This document shows positions 18,942-28,298 of a stretch of 64,000 nucleotides of DNA, piece after piece. Source of the DNA: Chryseobacterium mucoviscidosis (GTDB lineage: Bacteria > Bacteroidota > Bacteroidia > Flavobacteriales > Weeksellaceae); NCBI RefSeq assembly GCF_002177115.1, contig NZ_MVAG01000147.1, forward strand, positions 1 to 64,000, in the 5' to 3' direction. Position 1 is the stretch's first letter. Every line of letters begins with the position of its first letter. The position numbers and the translations under genes were made by a program. Under the pieces are notes generated by a model. That model was not told the DNA's origin, ran no database searches, and was given only the letters and a program-made list of their open reading frames with translations.

Positions 18942-19449
18942 AATTGTATACGGACTTTATGCGGACGACGACGATTTAATGAACGGCGTTAAAGCATTCA
19001 ACGATAAAGGAATCAAAATAAACGAAGTGTATACTCCGTTTCCGGTTCACGGACTAGATAAAGCTTTAGGGTTAAAGAAAACAAGAATTTCTGATGCCGC
19101 TTTTATCTACGCTTGTTATGGAGTTACGATCGGTGCTACTCTTACATGGTATGTAATGAACCACGACTGGCCTCAGAACATTGGGGGTAAACCAGCTTTC
19201 GACTGGGCTCACAATATGCCGGCTTTCGTAGTACCTATGTTCGAACTTATGGTATTCTGCGCAGCACACATGATGTCATTAACTTTCTTGGTAAGAAACA
19301 AAATGTATCCCGGAGCTCCTGCACAAAACCCGGATCCAAGAACAACGGATGATAAATTCTTAATGGAATTTGTAACTGAAGATGTAGAATCTGTAAAGCA
19401 GTTGCTTATTGAAACTGGAGTTGAAGAAATAACTGTTAAAGATGCTTAA
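18928..19449 (+). CDS. actD: Alternative complex III subunit D (DUF3341)
   Basis: A 173-residue DUF3341 protein, the ActD subunit of alternative complex III. A soluble N-terminal domain starts MSTTKIVYGLYADDDDLMNG. Two membrane segments follow, AAFIYACYGVTIGATLTWYV and VVPMFELMVFCAAHMMSLTF, with a cytoplasmic-type tail. The start at 18928 is preferred because it gives the normal N-terminus. An upstream GTG at 18901 would only add residues encoded inside actC. It overlaps actC by 14 bases and its stop overlaps the first possible actE start. Confidence 0.92.
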   Translation: MSTTKIVYGLYADDDDLMNGVKAFNDKGIKINEVYTPFPVHGLDKALGLKKTRISDAAFIYACYGVTIGATLTWYVMNHDWPQNIGGKPAFDWAHNMPAFVVPMFELMVFCAAHMMSLTFLVRNKMYPGAPAQNPDPRTTDDKFLMEFVTEDVESVKQLLIETGVEEITVKDA

Positions 19450-19450
19450 A

Positions 19451-20158
19451 ATGAAAAAGAATGTATTAAAAATTACAGCAGTTTTAGGTTTAACAACAGT
19501 TTTACTTAACTCTTGCGGACCAAAAGAGAACACTCCGCTGGTCTATTTCCCGGATATGTATTTTCCGGTAGCATACGATCCATTGATGAAAGCTCAGGAT
19601 GCTTATTCAGATCATGAAAATGAAATTCCTGCTTTTGTTAAAAATAATTTTGCAACAGGTCTTTCTCCTGTAGAAGGATCCGTAGCTCAAAATAAAGATG
19701 GTGTTTTCGAAGAAGGATTACTTCCAAAAACACCGGATGAATACAATGCTGGTTATGATGCTTCAAAAACAGTAACAGGATCTCCTTTAAACCCAGCAAA
19801 CGCTGCAAAAGATCTTGAAAGAGGAAAAAGCCTTTTCGAGAAAACCTGTTCAGCTTGTCACGGTGTAGGAGGAGACGGACAAGGGCCAATCGTTCAGTCC
19901 GGAGCATTCTCTGGTGTACCAAACTATGCAGACAGAGATATTACTGTAGGATCTGTTCATTATGTAATAACCAACGGTAGAAACGCAATGGGATCTTATG
20001 CAGGACAACTTAGCGCTGGAGACAGATGGAGAGTTGCCATGTATGTAATGGATGCTTTCAAAAAAGGAGCTGCAGCACCTGCGGCGGCTACAGCAACAGC
20101 TACTACAGCGGCTGCCCCTGCGAAATCTGAAACGATGACTACCGAAACTAAAAAATAA
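19451..20158 (+). CDS. actE: Alternative complex III subunit E, monoheme cytochrome c lipoprotein
   Basis: A 235-residue lipoprotein cytochrome c. The signal is MKKNVLKITAVLGLTTVLLN followed by S and Cys22. The single haem site is CSACH at about residues 133-137, followed by GVGGDGQGP. A methionine (NAMGSYAGQL) is the likely distal ligand. The tail is rich in Ala and Thr. An in-frame ATG at 19442 overlaps actD and would add three residues. The later ATG is preferred because it starts the signal peptide cleanly. It probably carries electrons between ActA and downstream acceptors at the periplasmic face. Confidence 0.9.
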   Translation: MKKNVLKITAVLGLTTVLLNSCGPKENTPLVYFPDMYFPVAYDPLMKAQDAYSDHENEIPAFVKNNFATGLSPVEGSVAQNKDGVFEEGLLPKTPDEYNAGYDASKTVTGSPLNPANAAKDLERGKSLFEKTCSACHGVGGDGQGPIVQSGAFSGVPNYADRDITVGSVHYVITNGRNAMGSYAGQLSAGDRWRVAMYVMDAFKKGAAAPAAATATATTAAAPAKSETMTTETKK

Positions 20159-20166
20159 GAAAAGAA

Positions 20167-21498
20167 ATGTATAGTTTTTCACCAAAATTAAAATCAACTT
20201 CTATAATCCTTCTTGTTGTAGGTTTAGTTCTTTTTGCTGTTGGTTTCTTTATGAATAAAGGAATTACTACTGAAAAAATAGAACATATGATGGAGGCGGT
20301 TCATGCTTCTGGTCATACGGCTCCTACACATTCTAGTGAAATGGTAGGACCTCAGGATCACGCAGCTCACCTTGAGCATGCTACTCTTCAGGTTCACAAC
20401 CAGCCTTTAGCGGCAATACATTTTGTAGCTGTATTTTTCTTTGGAGTAAGCTGCTGCGTATTATTCTTCTATTCTATTCAGCACGCTGCACACGCAGGTT
20501 GGCCAATTATCATTACAAGAGTAATGGAAGCTATTGCTTCTTATATTCCTTACGGTGGTGCTATTCTAATCATTCTAATGATTTTAAACATCACACACCA
20601 AGGTCACCTTTTCCATTGGATGGATCCGGAATTAACAGACCCAAATTCTGCTCATTTCGATGTGATCTTATTTGAAAAAAGAATTTTCTTAAATATCCCT
20701 TTCTATGCAGTAAGAACTTTCATCTATGTATTAGGTGCTTCTTTCTTCGCTTGGAAACTGAAAGCTCAGTCTAAAAAAGTAGACGAAACAAAATCAAGAG
20801 TAGAATATCAAATGCTTTACAGATGGGCAGTAGGATATATCGCATTCTTCGGTTTTGCTTCTGCAGCTTGGGCTTGGGACTGGTTGATGTCTATTGATCC
20901 TCACTGGTATTCTACCATGTATATCTGGTATTCAATGGTAAGCTGCCTTTCAAGTGGTATTGCGGTAATTATTCTTTTAAGTGTTTATTTAAAGAAAAAC
21001 GGATTCCTTCCACAGTTCAATGATAACCACTTACACGATTTAGGAGTATTCCTATTTGCAACAAGTATGCTTTGGACATATACATGGTTTGCACAGTTCA
21101 TGTTATACTGGTACGCAAACATTCCGGAAGAGGTTAATTATTTCTTCGGACGATTCCAGCACTACTCTCCTACTTTCTTGCCAATGCTTATTGTAAACTT
21201 CTTATTACCGTTATTAGTATTAGTAAGCAGCAGCATCAAGAGAAACTACAAAGTGGTTACAACAATGGCAGTAGTCGTAATTTGTGGTCACATCTTAGAT
21301 TACTTCAACATGGTAATGCCGGGAACAGTAGGACCATATTGGAAAACTCCTGAAGTATTTATCTTAATCTTAGGAGCAATCTTATTCGTAGTTGGATTAT
21401 TTATGTTCACAGTGCTTTCAGCATTATCTAAACTTAAACTGATCCCTACAGGTAACCCTTACCTTCACGAATCTGAAATTTATGAATATCCTTTCTAA
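20167..21498 (+). CDS. actF: Alternative complex III subunit F, membrane quinol:cytochrome c oxidoreductase subunit
   Basis: A 443-residue polytopic subunit homologous to ActC/NrfD, the last gene of actA-F. Hydrophobic segments include SIILLVVGLVLFAVGFFM at the N-terminus and FILILGAILFVVGLFMF near the end, about ten in all. A His-rich periplasmic loop (HASGHTAPTHSSEM, then DHAAHLEHATLQVHN) lies between the first two segments. It starts 8 bases after actE. A strong terminator follows, and no cytochrome oxidase genes come next, so the partner oxidase is encoded elsewhere. Confidence 0.91.
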   Translation: MYSFSPKLKSTSIILLVVGLVLFAVGFFMNKGITTEKIEHMMEAVHASGHTAPTHSSEMVGPQDHAAHLEHATLQVHNQPLAAIHFVAVFFFGVSCCVLFFYSIQHAAHAGWPIIITRVMEAIASYIPYGGAILIILMILNITHQGHLFHWMDPELTDPNSAHFDVILFEKRIFLNIPFYAVRTFIYVLGASFFAWKLKAQSKKVDETKSRVEYQMLYRWAVGYIAFFGFASAAWAWDWLMSIDPHWYSTMYIWYSMVSCLSSGIAVIILLSVYLKKNGFLPQFNDNHLHDLGVFLFATSMLWTYTWFAQFMLYWYANIPEEVNYFFGRFQHYSPTFLPMLIVNFLLPLLVLVSSSIKRNYKVVTTMAVVVICGHILDYFNMVMPGTVGPYWKTPEVFILILGAILFVVGLFMFTVLSALSKLKLIPTGNPYLHESEIYEYPF

Positions 21499-21521
21499 GG
21501 AATTTGTAACAAGATAAAAAC

Positions 21522-21555
21522 AAAAAAGACTGATTGTAATGATCAGTCTTTTTTT
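21522..21555 (+). terminator. Intrinsic terminator after actF
   Basis: AAAAAAGACTGAT and ATCAGTCTTTTTTT form a long stem with a short loop and a T run, about 25 bases past the actF stop. It ends the actA-F transcript. Confidence 0.88.
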
Positions 21556-21659
21556 GCTTTTTTGTGCAGAAATAAAAAAACAATGCAACCTTTTTAAGTT
21601 TTCGTTGCCATATAATCAAAGAATGATTTAAACTTAAAAAAACATTAATTGTATCAATC

Positions 21660-22673
21660 ATGAAAAAAAATCTCCTGTTATTATTTTTAACAATCCTCGT
21701 AAACTTCATCAATGCACAAAGTATCACTTTCGTTTCAGAAAAAACCAATAAGCCCCTTCCTAAGGTTTCTGTGTTTGGGAAAGACGGGAGCATTTTAGCT
21801 TATTCGGATATCGACGGAAAAATCGACAGGCAGTCCATAAAACCGGATCAGGAAAAGTTTCAGCTCATCTACGATAATATGTCTGTTGCTACTTTGTCCT
21901 ATGCGGATTTCGACAAGGAAACTATTAAAGTGGATGACAGGGTAAAAGATATCGAACGTGTTGTCATAAAAAATAACAAACCCGCAAAATATATTTTTGT
22001 AAAAGGAAATTTTAACACTTACGTTACTGTAAACAATAAACTAAACTGCTACACAGACGGAATCATTACTTACATTTTTGATAATAAAACAAAAAAACTG
22101 AAAAGTGCCAATGTAGAACAATACAGAGCATTCAGGATTGAAGATAAAAATGTTGATAAAAAACTGACAGCTTCCTTCGATTATGGTAAAATGATGAATG
22201 TTCCTGAAATGAAAGATGTCGGAAATATTCAGGAATACAAAAAAAAGAACGCCGTCATTAAAGAGCTGAAAGGAGACCGAAAAGATCAGATCGAAATTGC
22301 TCACAGTGCTTTACAGGAAAAAGAAGTAAATTTTTTAGGATACCGTTTTTACGATGTAAAAGTTATCTCAAATGCTTCTTACGAGAAAGAAAGCAATAAG
22401 ACCTTAAGAGAGCTTCTGGAATTTAACGACATTCGATTTATCAAATTAAAACACAAAAGTGAACCAGACTACAATCAGTTGATTTACTACAGCAATTTTT
22501 ATCCCGCAGAAATAGAATTCAGAGACGATAATGATATCGAAAGTGTAAATCTGAATACCAATAAAAGCAGCTATACAACAAAATACTGGGAAGATTCATC
22601 TTTTCCGAATATGCAGACCGTTTTCAGCTCATTTTTCAAAGATCAGTTGAAAGAACAACAAAATAAAAAATAA
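21660..22673 (+). CDS. Secreted protein of unknown function
   Basis: A 337-residue exported protein that I do not recognise. The signal peptide (MKKNLLLLFLTILVNFINAQ) has a predicted cut after Ala19. The mature N-terminus (SITFVSEKTNKPLPKVSVFG, then YSDIDGKI) looks like a carboxypeptidase-regulatory-like beta fold, common in Bacteroidota surface proteins. The rest is rich in Lys, Asn and charged residues, with no metal or catalytic motif and no type IX sorting tail that I can see. It is preceded by the actF terminator and followed by a separate promoter, so it seems to be a single gene. Confidence 0.7.
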   Translation: MKKNLLLLFLTILVNFINAQSITFVSEKTNKPLPKVSVFGKDGSILAYSDIDGKIDRQSIKPDQEKFQLIYDNMSVATLSYADFDKETIKVDDRVKDIERVVIKNNKPAKYIFVKGNFNTYVTVNNKLNCYTDGIITYIFDNKTKKLKSANVEQYRAFRIEDKNVDKKLTASFDYGKMMNVPEMKDVGNIQEYKKKNAVIKELKGDRKDQIEIAHSALQEKEVNFLGYRFYDVKVISNASYEKESNKTLRELLEFNDIRFIKLKHKSEPDYNQLIYYSNFYPAEIEFRDDNDIESVNLNTNKSSYTTKYWEDSSFPNMQTVFSSFFKDQLKEQQNKK

Positions 22674-22698
22674 AACACTCTATTAATAAAGGTTTTAT

Positions 22699-22706
22699 TA
22701 TTTTTG
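22699..22706 (+). promoter_or_regulatory. Promoter -7 box for the lipoprotein-apt unit
   Basis: TATTTTTG, an exact TAnnTTTG match 17 bases before the ATG at 22724. Because it overlaps the GTG at 22706, that upstream start is unlikely. Confidence 0.6.
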
Positions 22707-22723
22707 TGGTAAACCGAAAAAAA

Positions 22724-23932
22724 ATGAAAAAGTTGTCTTTTCTACTAATTTTCAGCATGTTGCTTTTCACAGCATGCAAGCAAGATCATGTAGATGCTAC
22801 CAATACTAAAACTTTGCAGTCGAGTATCAATGATATGACGGCAAGTTTACCTACCATTAAACAGATTAAATTTAACGAGGCACTCTACATCCTGAAAACT
22901 TTCGGAGTAGACGCAGATGGTGATTTTGCTGAACTGAAAGCCTTAGGACAAATGATTGATGGAAAAAAAGTTCCCGAAATCATGGCAATGGCAGATCAGG
23001 TAGCCCAGAAAAACGGAATCGAATGGGCAAGTACAGCACCTCCTTCGTTAGGAGCATTAGGAGAAATGAATATCTTTGGAAACGAAACAGCTAAAGAAAG
23101 CGATCCGAATGACGTAAAAGCAAACTCGTTAAGCATTTCTACAAGACCAACGGGAGATGACGGAACCGGAGCTCCAACAGCAATTCAGATTGTTCCGAGA
23201 TTGGTAGACAATGCCGGAAATCCGGTATCTTTTACAGGAGCAGGTCTGGAAGCAACGCTGGAAGTTTTCAGCAATGGCGTAAAACTTTCTACCGCGAAAA
23301 ACTTAATGCAGGATAATAACTTCAAAGGATTTAATTTAAAATTCTCTTCAATTCCTGCAGCTCAGGTTGTTGATAATAAAATCGACATCACGGTTTCTGT
23401 AAAAACCACTGCGAAAACTTTCAAAATGACAAAAATAGGACTAGATGTTAATCCTCTTTTACTGAAAGTTCCGGCTGCTCCGAAAGTAGATTCAACAGCA
23501 GTTATTCAGGATCCCGCTGTAATCGATCCTAATAATCCGAATGCAACAGTTCCTTCTACAACAGATCCGAATGCAGCCACACCTACAACTCCTGCAGCAC
23601 CAAAACAGCCAGCTTCAGATCCGAAAAGTACTGTTTCAGGATTTTTAAATAACGTAAGCGCTCAAAACCTAAAAGCTGCGTACAACTCTGCAAGCAATCC
23701 GAACTGGGGAAGTTATGAGTCGTTCTCAAATCCGACTTCAGGATTTGGTTCTGTGAAAAACGTAAGCGTAAAAAACATCACCACCAATGCTTCCAATTCA
23801 ACTTCTGCAAGTGTGAGTGCAACGTATGATGTAACGGATAAAAGTGGAAAAACAACTTCACTGAAAGCAACTTTCGGACTTAAAAATGTAAACGGAGACT
23901 GGAAAATTTCCAGCTACAAAATCAATCCATAA
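22724..23932 (+). CDS. Lipoprotein with NTF2-like (DUF4878-type) C-terminal domain
   Basis: A 402-residue lipoprotein (MKKLSFLLIFSMLLFTAC). The N-terminal half contains a helical part (residues 20-110) and a beta-rich domain. A Pro/Thr/Ala/Asp linker comes next (around residues 262-300). The last 105 residues start DPKSTVSGFLNNVSAQNLKA and look like the NTF2-like DUF4878 fold. The start at 22724 is chosen over GTG at 22706, which lies in the promoter. The gene ends 2 bases before apt, so the two are co-transcribed although no functional link is evident. Confidence 0.75.
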   Translation: MKKLSFLLIFSMLLFTACKQDHVDATNTKTLQSSINDMTASLPTIKQIKFNEALYILKTFGVDADGDFAELKALGQMIDGKKVPEIMAMADQVAQKNGIEWASTAPPSLGALGEMNIFGNETAKESDPNDVKANSLSISTRPTGDDGTGAPTAIQIVPRLVDNAGNPVSFTGAGLEATLEVFSNGVKLSTAKNLMQDNNFKGFNLKFSSIPAAQVVDNKIDITVSVKTTAKTFKMTKIGLDVNPLLLKVPAAPKVDSTAVIQDPAVIDPNNPNATVPSTTDPNAATPTTPAAPKQPASDPKSTVSGFLNNVSAQNLKAAYNSASNPNWGSYESFSNPTSGFGSVKNVSVKNITTNASNSTSASVSATYDVTDKSGKTTSLKATFGLKNVNGDWKISSYKINP

Positions 23933-23934
23933 AA

Positions 23935-24471
23935 ATGGCATCGCAGCAGCTCACTACGAAACTGAAAGAAATAATTGAAAATATACCTGATTTTCCGATT
24001 CCGGGAATTCAGTTTAAGGACATCTCTCCTATTTTCCTGAACCCGAAACTGTATGAAGAGGTCATTGCAGATCTGGTACAATTCAGCAAAGGAAAAGTTG
24101 ATGCGGTTTGCGGAATTGAAAGCAGAGGTTATCTTTTCGGGATTGCCATCGCTGTTGCATTAGAAGTTCCTTTTATTTTAATCCGAAAAGCAGGAAAACT
24201 TCCGCCACCAGTCATTTCAGAAAAATATGATCTGGAATACGGAAGTGCTGTTATCGAAACCCGAGAAGGACAGTTAAAATCCGGACAAAGAGTCCTGATT
24301 CATGATGATCTTTTAGCAACGGGAGGAACAACAGAAGCTGCCGCTAAATTGGTTGAAAAACAAGGCGCAACCGTTTCCCAATTCAGTTTCCTAATTGGAT
24401 TAAAAGACTTAAAAGGCGAAGAAAAACTGAAGAAATTTAATGCGGAAGTATATCATATTTTAGAATATTAA
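23935..24471 (+). CDS. apt: Adenine phosphoribosyltransferase
   Basis: A 178-residue type I phosphoribosyltransferase that salvages adenine with PRPP to give AMP. It starts with the Apt pattern ENIPDFPIPGIQFKDISPIF. GIESRGYLFG and IRKAGKLPPPV follow, and then the PRPP-binding loop VLIHDDLLATGGTTEAAAKL. Length and motif order match the family. It directly follows the lipoprotein gene, with a 2-base gap. A perfect 27-bp inverted repeat lies 14 bases past the stop and may act as the 3' end of the message. Confidence 0.96.
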   Translation: MASQQLTTKLKEIIENIPDFPIPGIQFKDISPIFLNPKLYEEVIADLVQFSKGKVDAVCGIESRGYLFGIAIAVALEVPFILIRKAGKLPPPVISEKYDLEYGSAVIETREGQLKSGQRVLIHDDLLATGGTTEAAAKLVEKQGATVSQFSFLIGLKDLKGEEKLKKFNAEVYHILEY

Positions 24472-24485
24472 ACTGAATTAAATAT

Positions 24486-24583
24486 AGATGCTTCGACAAG
24501 CTCAGCATGACAACGCTAATAATTTAACGTTACATCAATACATATAGTATTAGAGATGTCATGCTGAGCTTGTCGAAGCATCT
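24486..24583. repeat. Palindromic repeat element (REPIN-like) after apt
   Basis: The arm at 24486-24512 and its exact reverse complement at 24557-24583 are each 27 bases, separated by 44 bases. The arm core is CTTCGACAAGCTCAGC. Two related units with core CTTCGGCTCCGCTCAGC lie at 53696-54019. The shared CTTCGRC...GCTCAGC pattern and paired inverted layout point to one dispersed repeat family. A T run after the right arm could let it end apt transcription. Confidence 0.8.
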
Positions 24584-24683
24584 TTTTAGTAAATTCACGA
24601 TTCATAATTAACAATTCTACTTGATTAATTCAAATAAAATCAACAATACACACAAAGTATTTTGTAAATCATTCAGAAACAAT

Positions 24684-24691
24684 TAAATTTG
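24684..24691 (+). promoter_or_regulatory. Promoter -7 box for the TPR protein-ribH unit
   Basis: TAAATTTG, an exact TAnnTTTG match 21 bases before the ATG at 24713. Confidence 0.6.
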
Positions 24692-24712
24692 CATTTCAAT
24701 TTTTAATAATCT

Positions 24713-25408
24713 ATGGCAAAAATTACAAACGAGCAGGAAGGTAAAGAAACTGTTGAGTTTTTTAAAGATCTTGACAGAGAGGCTTTAAACACAGAAAGGT
24801 TCCTTGAAAAATATTCAAAACCTTTGGGAATTGTTTTCGGACTACTTATTTTGGGAGTTCTGGGCTTCTTCGGTTACAAACAATTTGTTGTAGCTCCTAA
24901 AAATGCAGAAGCTGTAAAAAGTTTCCTGGCTGCTCAGAAAAATCTTGCTGACGGTAAAGATAAAGAAGCTTTAGGCGGAAAATCTGCTGCAAATCCGGGT
25001 TTCTTAGGAACTTATAACGAATATTCTGCAACCAACGTAGGCAAGCTTTCTGCTTACAACGCTGGATTGATAAAATTCAAAGAAGGAAAATTTCAGGAAG
25101 CTTATGATCTTTTAGACAGTTTTTCATCCGACAACAAAACGTTGATGGCAATGAAATACGGAGCAATGGCAGATGCAAAATCCGGTCTTAACAAAAATGA
25201 TGAAGCCCTTCAGTTATTAGACAAAGCCGCTTCAGCTTCAGACGATCCTTACACAACGTATTATTTTACAAGAAAAGCAGGTATTGTAGCTTTAGGATTA
25301 AAGAAAAATGCAGAAGCTAAAAAGTATTTTGCAACAATCGACGAAAAATATCAGGACTACGACAACGGAATATCTGATTCTTATATTGAAATGACTAAAT
25401 ATTACTAA
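24713..25408 (+). CDS. Membrane-anchored TPR protein (YfgM-like)
   Basis: A 231-residue protein with a cytoplasmic N-terminus, one membrane segment at about residues 38-61 (IVFGLLILGVLGFFGYKQFV) and an extracytoplasmic domain. That domain has tetratricopeptide-like helical pairs, for example GLIKFKEGKFQEAYDLLDSF and GLNKNDEALQLLDKAASAS. The topology is that of YfgM, a partner of SecYEG and periplasmic chaperones, and of many Bacteroidota tetratricopeptide proteins. The ribH start is only 3 bases after its stop, so they share a message. The exact function is unknown. Confidence 0.8.
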   Translation: MAKITNEQEGKETVEFFKDLDREALNTERFLEKYSKPLGIVFGLLILGVLGFFGYKQFVVAPKNAEAVKSFLAAQKNLADGKDKEALGGKSAANPGFLGTYNEYSATNVGKLSAYNAGLIKFKEGKFQEAYDLLDSFSSDNKTLMAMKYGAMADAKSGLNKNDEALQLLDKAASASDDPYTTYYFTRKAGIVALGLKKNAEAKKYFATIDEKYQDYDNGISDSYIEMTKYY

Positions 25409-25411
25409 ACA

Positions 25412-25930
25412 ATGGCAACAGTTAATCTTTCTGATTACAAGCCACTTAACATAACCAATGCCGATGATTTTTCTATCGGCATTGTTTTTTCTGAGTGGAA
25501 TGATTTTGTAACCTACAATCTTCGTGATGCAGCTCTGGAAATCCTTCAAAAAGAGGGAGTAAAATCTGAAAAAATTTCTCTTTTTCCGGTTCCGGGAGCG
25601 TTTGAGTTAAGCTACGCAAGTATGCAGCTTTGTAAAGAACGAACTTTTGATGCAGTAATTGCAATCGGATGTGTGATCCGTGGAGAAACACCGCATTTTG
25701 ACTATGTCTGTTCGGCAGTTGCACAGGGAATTAAAGACTGCAACATCATGACAGATACCCCAACTATTTTCTGTGTTTTAACGGACGACACTAAAGAACA
25801 GTCGATTGCGAGAAGCGGCGGCGATCTTGGGAACAAAGGAGTTGAAGCGGCTGTTACGGCTCTGCAAATGATTGATTTTAAAAAGAATCTTTCCGGCAGA
25901 AAAGGAAATATCGGATTTGGAAATTCGTAA
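25412..25930 (+). CDS. ribH: 6,7-dimethyl-8-ribityllumazine synthase
   Basis: A 172-residue lumazine synthase, the penultimate enzyme of riboflavin synthesis, which condenses 3,4-dihydroxy-2-butanone 4-phosphate with the ribityl-aminouracil. Family motifs are FSEWNDFVTYNL near the N-terminus, PGAFELSY, and GCVIRGETPHFDYVC with the catalytic His in the ETPHFDYV segment. LTDDTKEQSIARSG and NKGVEAAVTALQM complete the fold. It is not next to other rib genes and has no FMN riboswitch of its own, being the second gene of a TPR-protein transcript. A terminator follows. Confidence 0.96.
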   Translation: MATVNLSDYKPLNITNADDFSIGIVFSEWNDFVTYNLRDAALEILQKEGVKSEKISLFPVPGAFELSYASMQLCKERTFDAVIAIGCVIRGETPHFDYVCSAVAQGIKDCNIMTDTPTIFCVLTDDTKEQSIARSGGDLGNKGVEAAVTALQMIDFKKNLSGRKGNIGFGNS

Positions 25931-25952
25931 TTTTCAAAATAAAAAATATTTG

Positions 25953-25978
25953 AAAGAACTATTGAAGAATAGTTCTTT
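25953..25978 (+). terminator. Intrinsic terminator after ribH
   Basis: AAAGAACTATT and AATAGTTCTTT form a perfect stem with a GAAG loop, followed by more T. It lies 23 bases after the ribH stop. Confidence 0.88.
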
Positions 25979-26098
25979 TTTTGTCCCCGAACAGTTACCT
26001 CCTGAATATTATATTGTTAAAATAATTTTAAATATTTATAAACTTTCTAATTATTGTGGTATTTTAAAAAAAAATACGTTCAGATAATATTCAATACT

Positions 26099-26106
26099 TA
26101 TTTTTG
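26099..26106 (+). promoter_or_regulatory. Promoter -7 box for the LTA-synthase-like gene
   Basis: TATTTTTG, an exact TAnnTTTG match 27 bases upstream of the ATG at 26133. Confidence 0.55.
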
Positions 26107-26132
26107 TAAGAATTCATATTCAAATCATAACA

Positions 26133-28217
26133 ATGTTTGTTCAGAAAACAAAACCATTCCTTTATTTAGGAATCTTTTACCTTATCATTTCTTTAATCAT
26201 AAGGATTGTATTTTTCTTTCATCCCATTACCACAGCCAGTTTTGGAGTGTTTGAAATTTTAAAAATAATTTTGGTGGGTGTTCTCAATGATGCTTTGGTT
26301 TTTATTTTAGCCAGCACCTTTTTAGCCCTCTATTTTTTATTTTTATCCAATTCAAAATATCAGAAACCTTACGGACAGATCATTTTGGGAATTTTAGTCC
26401 TTTTTTTTCTGTACATCCTTCTGATTCCTAACAATATCTTCAAACAATACGGCGGCTCAGTTGCAGAAATTGCTCTGGCCTTTATCGGGTTAAAAATTAT
26501 ATGCTTCGCATTAATGCTTTTCCTTCCGAAACAACGTTCAAAAATACGGAATGTACTCTATTTCATAACGCTTTTTCTGTATGTTTTACTCATCGTATTC
26601 AATGCAGTAAGTGAATATTTCTTCTACAATGAATTCGGATTGAGGTACAATTTCATCGCGGTGGATTATCTTATCTACACAAATGAAGTGATTGGAAACA
26701 TCATGGAAAGTTATCCTGTTGTTCCTCTTTTCTCAGCAATTTTTATCGTAACACTTTCCATTACATTCTTCATTTTTAAGAAAACCAAAAAAGAACTTTT
26801 GGATCTTCCGAATCTGAAGCAGAAATTTATTTTACTGGGATCATTTATTCTTTTGATTGGAGTAAGCTTATTTGGATTGAATTTCACTACAAAAATGAAA
26901 GGAAACAGCGTTTTTGAAGAAGAAATTCAGGCAAACGGTCTTCCTAAATTCTATTGGGCATTTACCCACAACGAGCTGGATTATTTCCAGTTTTATCCAG
27001 AAATTAATCAGAGTCAGGCAGAAAAAAACTTTTTAAGCCAGTTTGCTCCACCTGTCCTTAAAAGAAATATTGTTTCTGCAGAACCGGAACTCAAAAAAAA
27101 TGTGGTTTTAATTTCCATTGAAAGTTTATCGGCAGACTTTTTAGCACATTATGGAAATACGCAGAAAATCACTCCTTTTTTAGACAGTTTAGCCGATAAA
27201 TCATTAATGTTTACCAATCTTTACGCTACCGGAAACAGAACCGTTCGTGGTCTGGAAGCATTAACGCTCTGTATTCCGCCTACAGCTGGAGAAAGCATTA
27301 TTAAAAGAGAGAACAACAAAAATAAATTTACCACAGGAAGTGTTTTCAAATCAAAAGGATATGAGGTGAAATTTTTGTACGGTGGATACAGCTATTTCGA
27401 TAATATGCAGGATTTCTACGCTGAAAACGGGTATGACATTGTCGACAGAAATAATTTCAAGCCGGAAGAAATCACGTTTGCAAACGTTTGGGGCGTTGCC
27501 GATGAAGACATGGCAAAAAAAGCCATCCAAACAATGAATGCCGAAGCAAAATCCGGAAAGCCGTTCTTCAATCATTGGATGACGGTTTCCAACCACAGAC
27601 CTTTTACCTATCCTGAAGGAAAAATTGATATCCCCGGAAATGCAAAATCCCGTGAAGGCGGTGTAAAATACACAGATTATGCTTTGAAAAAATTCTTCGA
27701 AATGGCTAAAAAACAGGATTGGTATAAAAATACGGTCTTTGTGGTCATTGCAGATCATTGCGCTTCCAGTGCAGGAGATACAGAACTTCCGATGGATAAA
27801 TACCGAATTCCTGCGATGGTTTTCTCGGAAGGATTTATCCTGCCGCAGAAATTTACCCAAACCATGTCTCAGATCGATGTGATGCCGACTGTTCTAGGTT
27901 TGCTGAATTTCAGTTATCCGTCGAAATTTTTAGGGCAGGATGTTTTCAGCAAAGAATTTCAGCCGAAAGCTTATGTAGCAACGTATCAGGATTTAGGATT
28001 TGTAAAAGACAATTATTTAACGGTTATTTCTCCTTTAAGAAAAATTAAGCAATACGCTTTGGTTCAGCAGAAAAACAATCTCGCTCCGGAATTTAATATT
28101 TATTTTGATGAAAATCCTTTAAAAGAAAAGGAACAGAATAAACAGATGGTGGATGCAACGATTTCAGCGTATCAGTCGACTTCTTTCTGGCTGAAAAAAA
28201 ATCAGATGAATCGATAA
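26133..28217 (+). CDS. LTA-synthase-family sulfatase (membrane phosphoglycerol/phosphoethanolamine transferase type)
   Basis: A 694-residue membrane enzyme of the alkaline-phosphatase superfamily. Five hydrophobic segments occupy about residues 10-255. The sulfatase/LTA-synthase domain follows, starting VVLISIESLSADFLAHYGN. The catalytic Thr370 is in ATGNRTVRGLEAL. Metal ligands are suggested by HWMTVSNHRPF and VVIADHCASS. Gram-negative Bacteroidota lack lipoteichoic acid, so the substrate is probably another envelope glycan or lipid, with phosphatidylglycerol or phosphatidylethanolamine as donor; this is inference. It is monocistronic with its own promoter. Confidence 0.88.
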   Translation: MFVQKTKPFLYLGIFYLIISLIIRIVFFFHPITTASFGVFEILKIILVGVLNDALVFILASTFLALYFLFLSNSKYQKPYGQIILGILVLFFLYILLIPNNIFKQYGGSVAEIALAFIGLKIICFALMLFLPKQRSKIRNVLYFITLFLYVLLIVFNAVSEYFFYNEFGLRYNFIAVDYLIYTNEVIGNIMESYPVVPLFSAIFIVTLSITFFIFKKTKKELLDLPNLKQKFILLGSFILLIGVSLFGLNFTTKMKGNSVFEEEIQANGLPKFYWAFTHNELDYFQFYPEINQSQAEKNFLSQFAPPVLKRNIVSAEPELKKNVVLISIESLSADFLAHYGNTQKITPFLDSLADKSLMFTNLYATGNRTVRGLEALTLCIPPTAGESIIKRENNKNKFTTGSVFKSKGYEVKFLYGGYSYFDNMQDFYAENGYDIVDRNNFKPEEITFANVWGVADEDMAKKAIQTMNAEAKSGKPFFNHWMTVSNHRPFTYPEGKIDIPGNAKSREGGVKYTDYALKKFFEMAKKQDWYKNTVFVVIADHCASSAGDTELPMDKYRIPAMVFSEGFILPQKFTQTMSQIDVMPTVLGLLNFSYPSKFLGQDVFSKEFQPKAYVATYQDLGFVKDNYLTVISPLRKIKQYALVQQKNNLAPEFNIYFDENPLKEKEQNKQMVDATISAYQSTSFWLKKNQMNR

Positions 28218-28298
28218 ATATTTTGAAAATATCATAATCCGCACAAAAATTGTATGGTTTAAATTTTTAAATTTACCAACAAATAAAAAATACAAACT

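Noticed and set aside
25300..25412. FMN riboswitch before ribH
   Set aside because: ribH follows the TPR gene by 3 bases, and no conserved aptamer elements are visible upstream.
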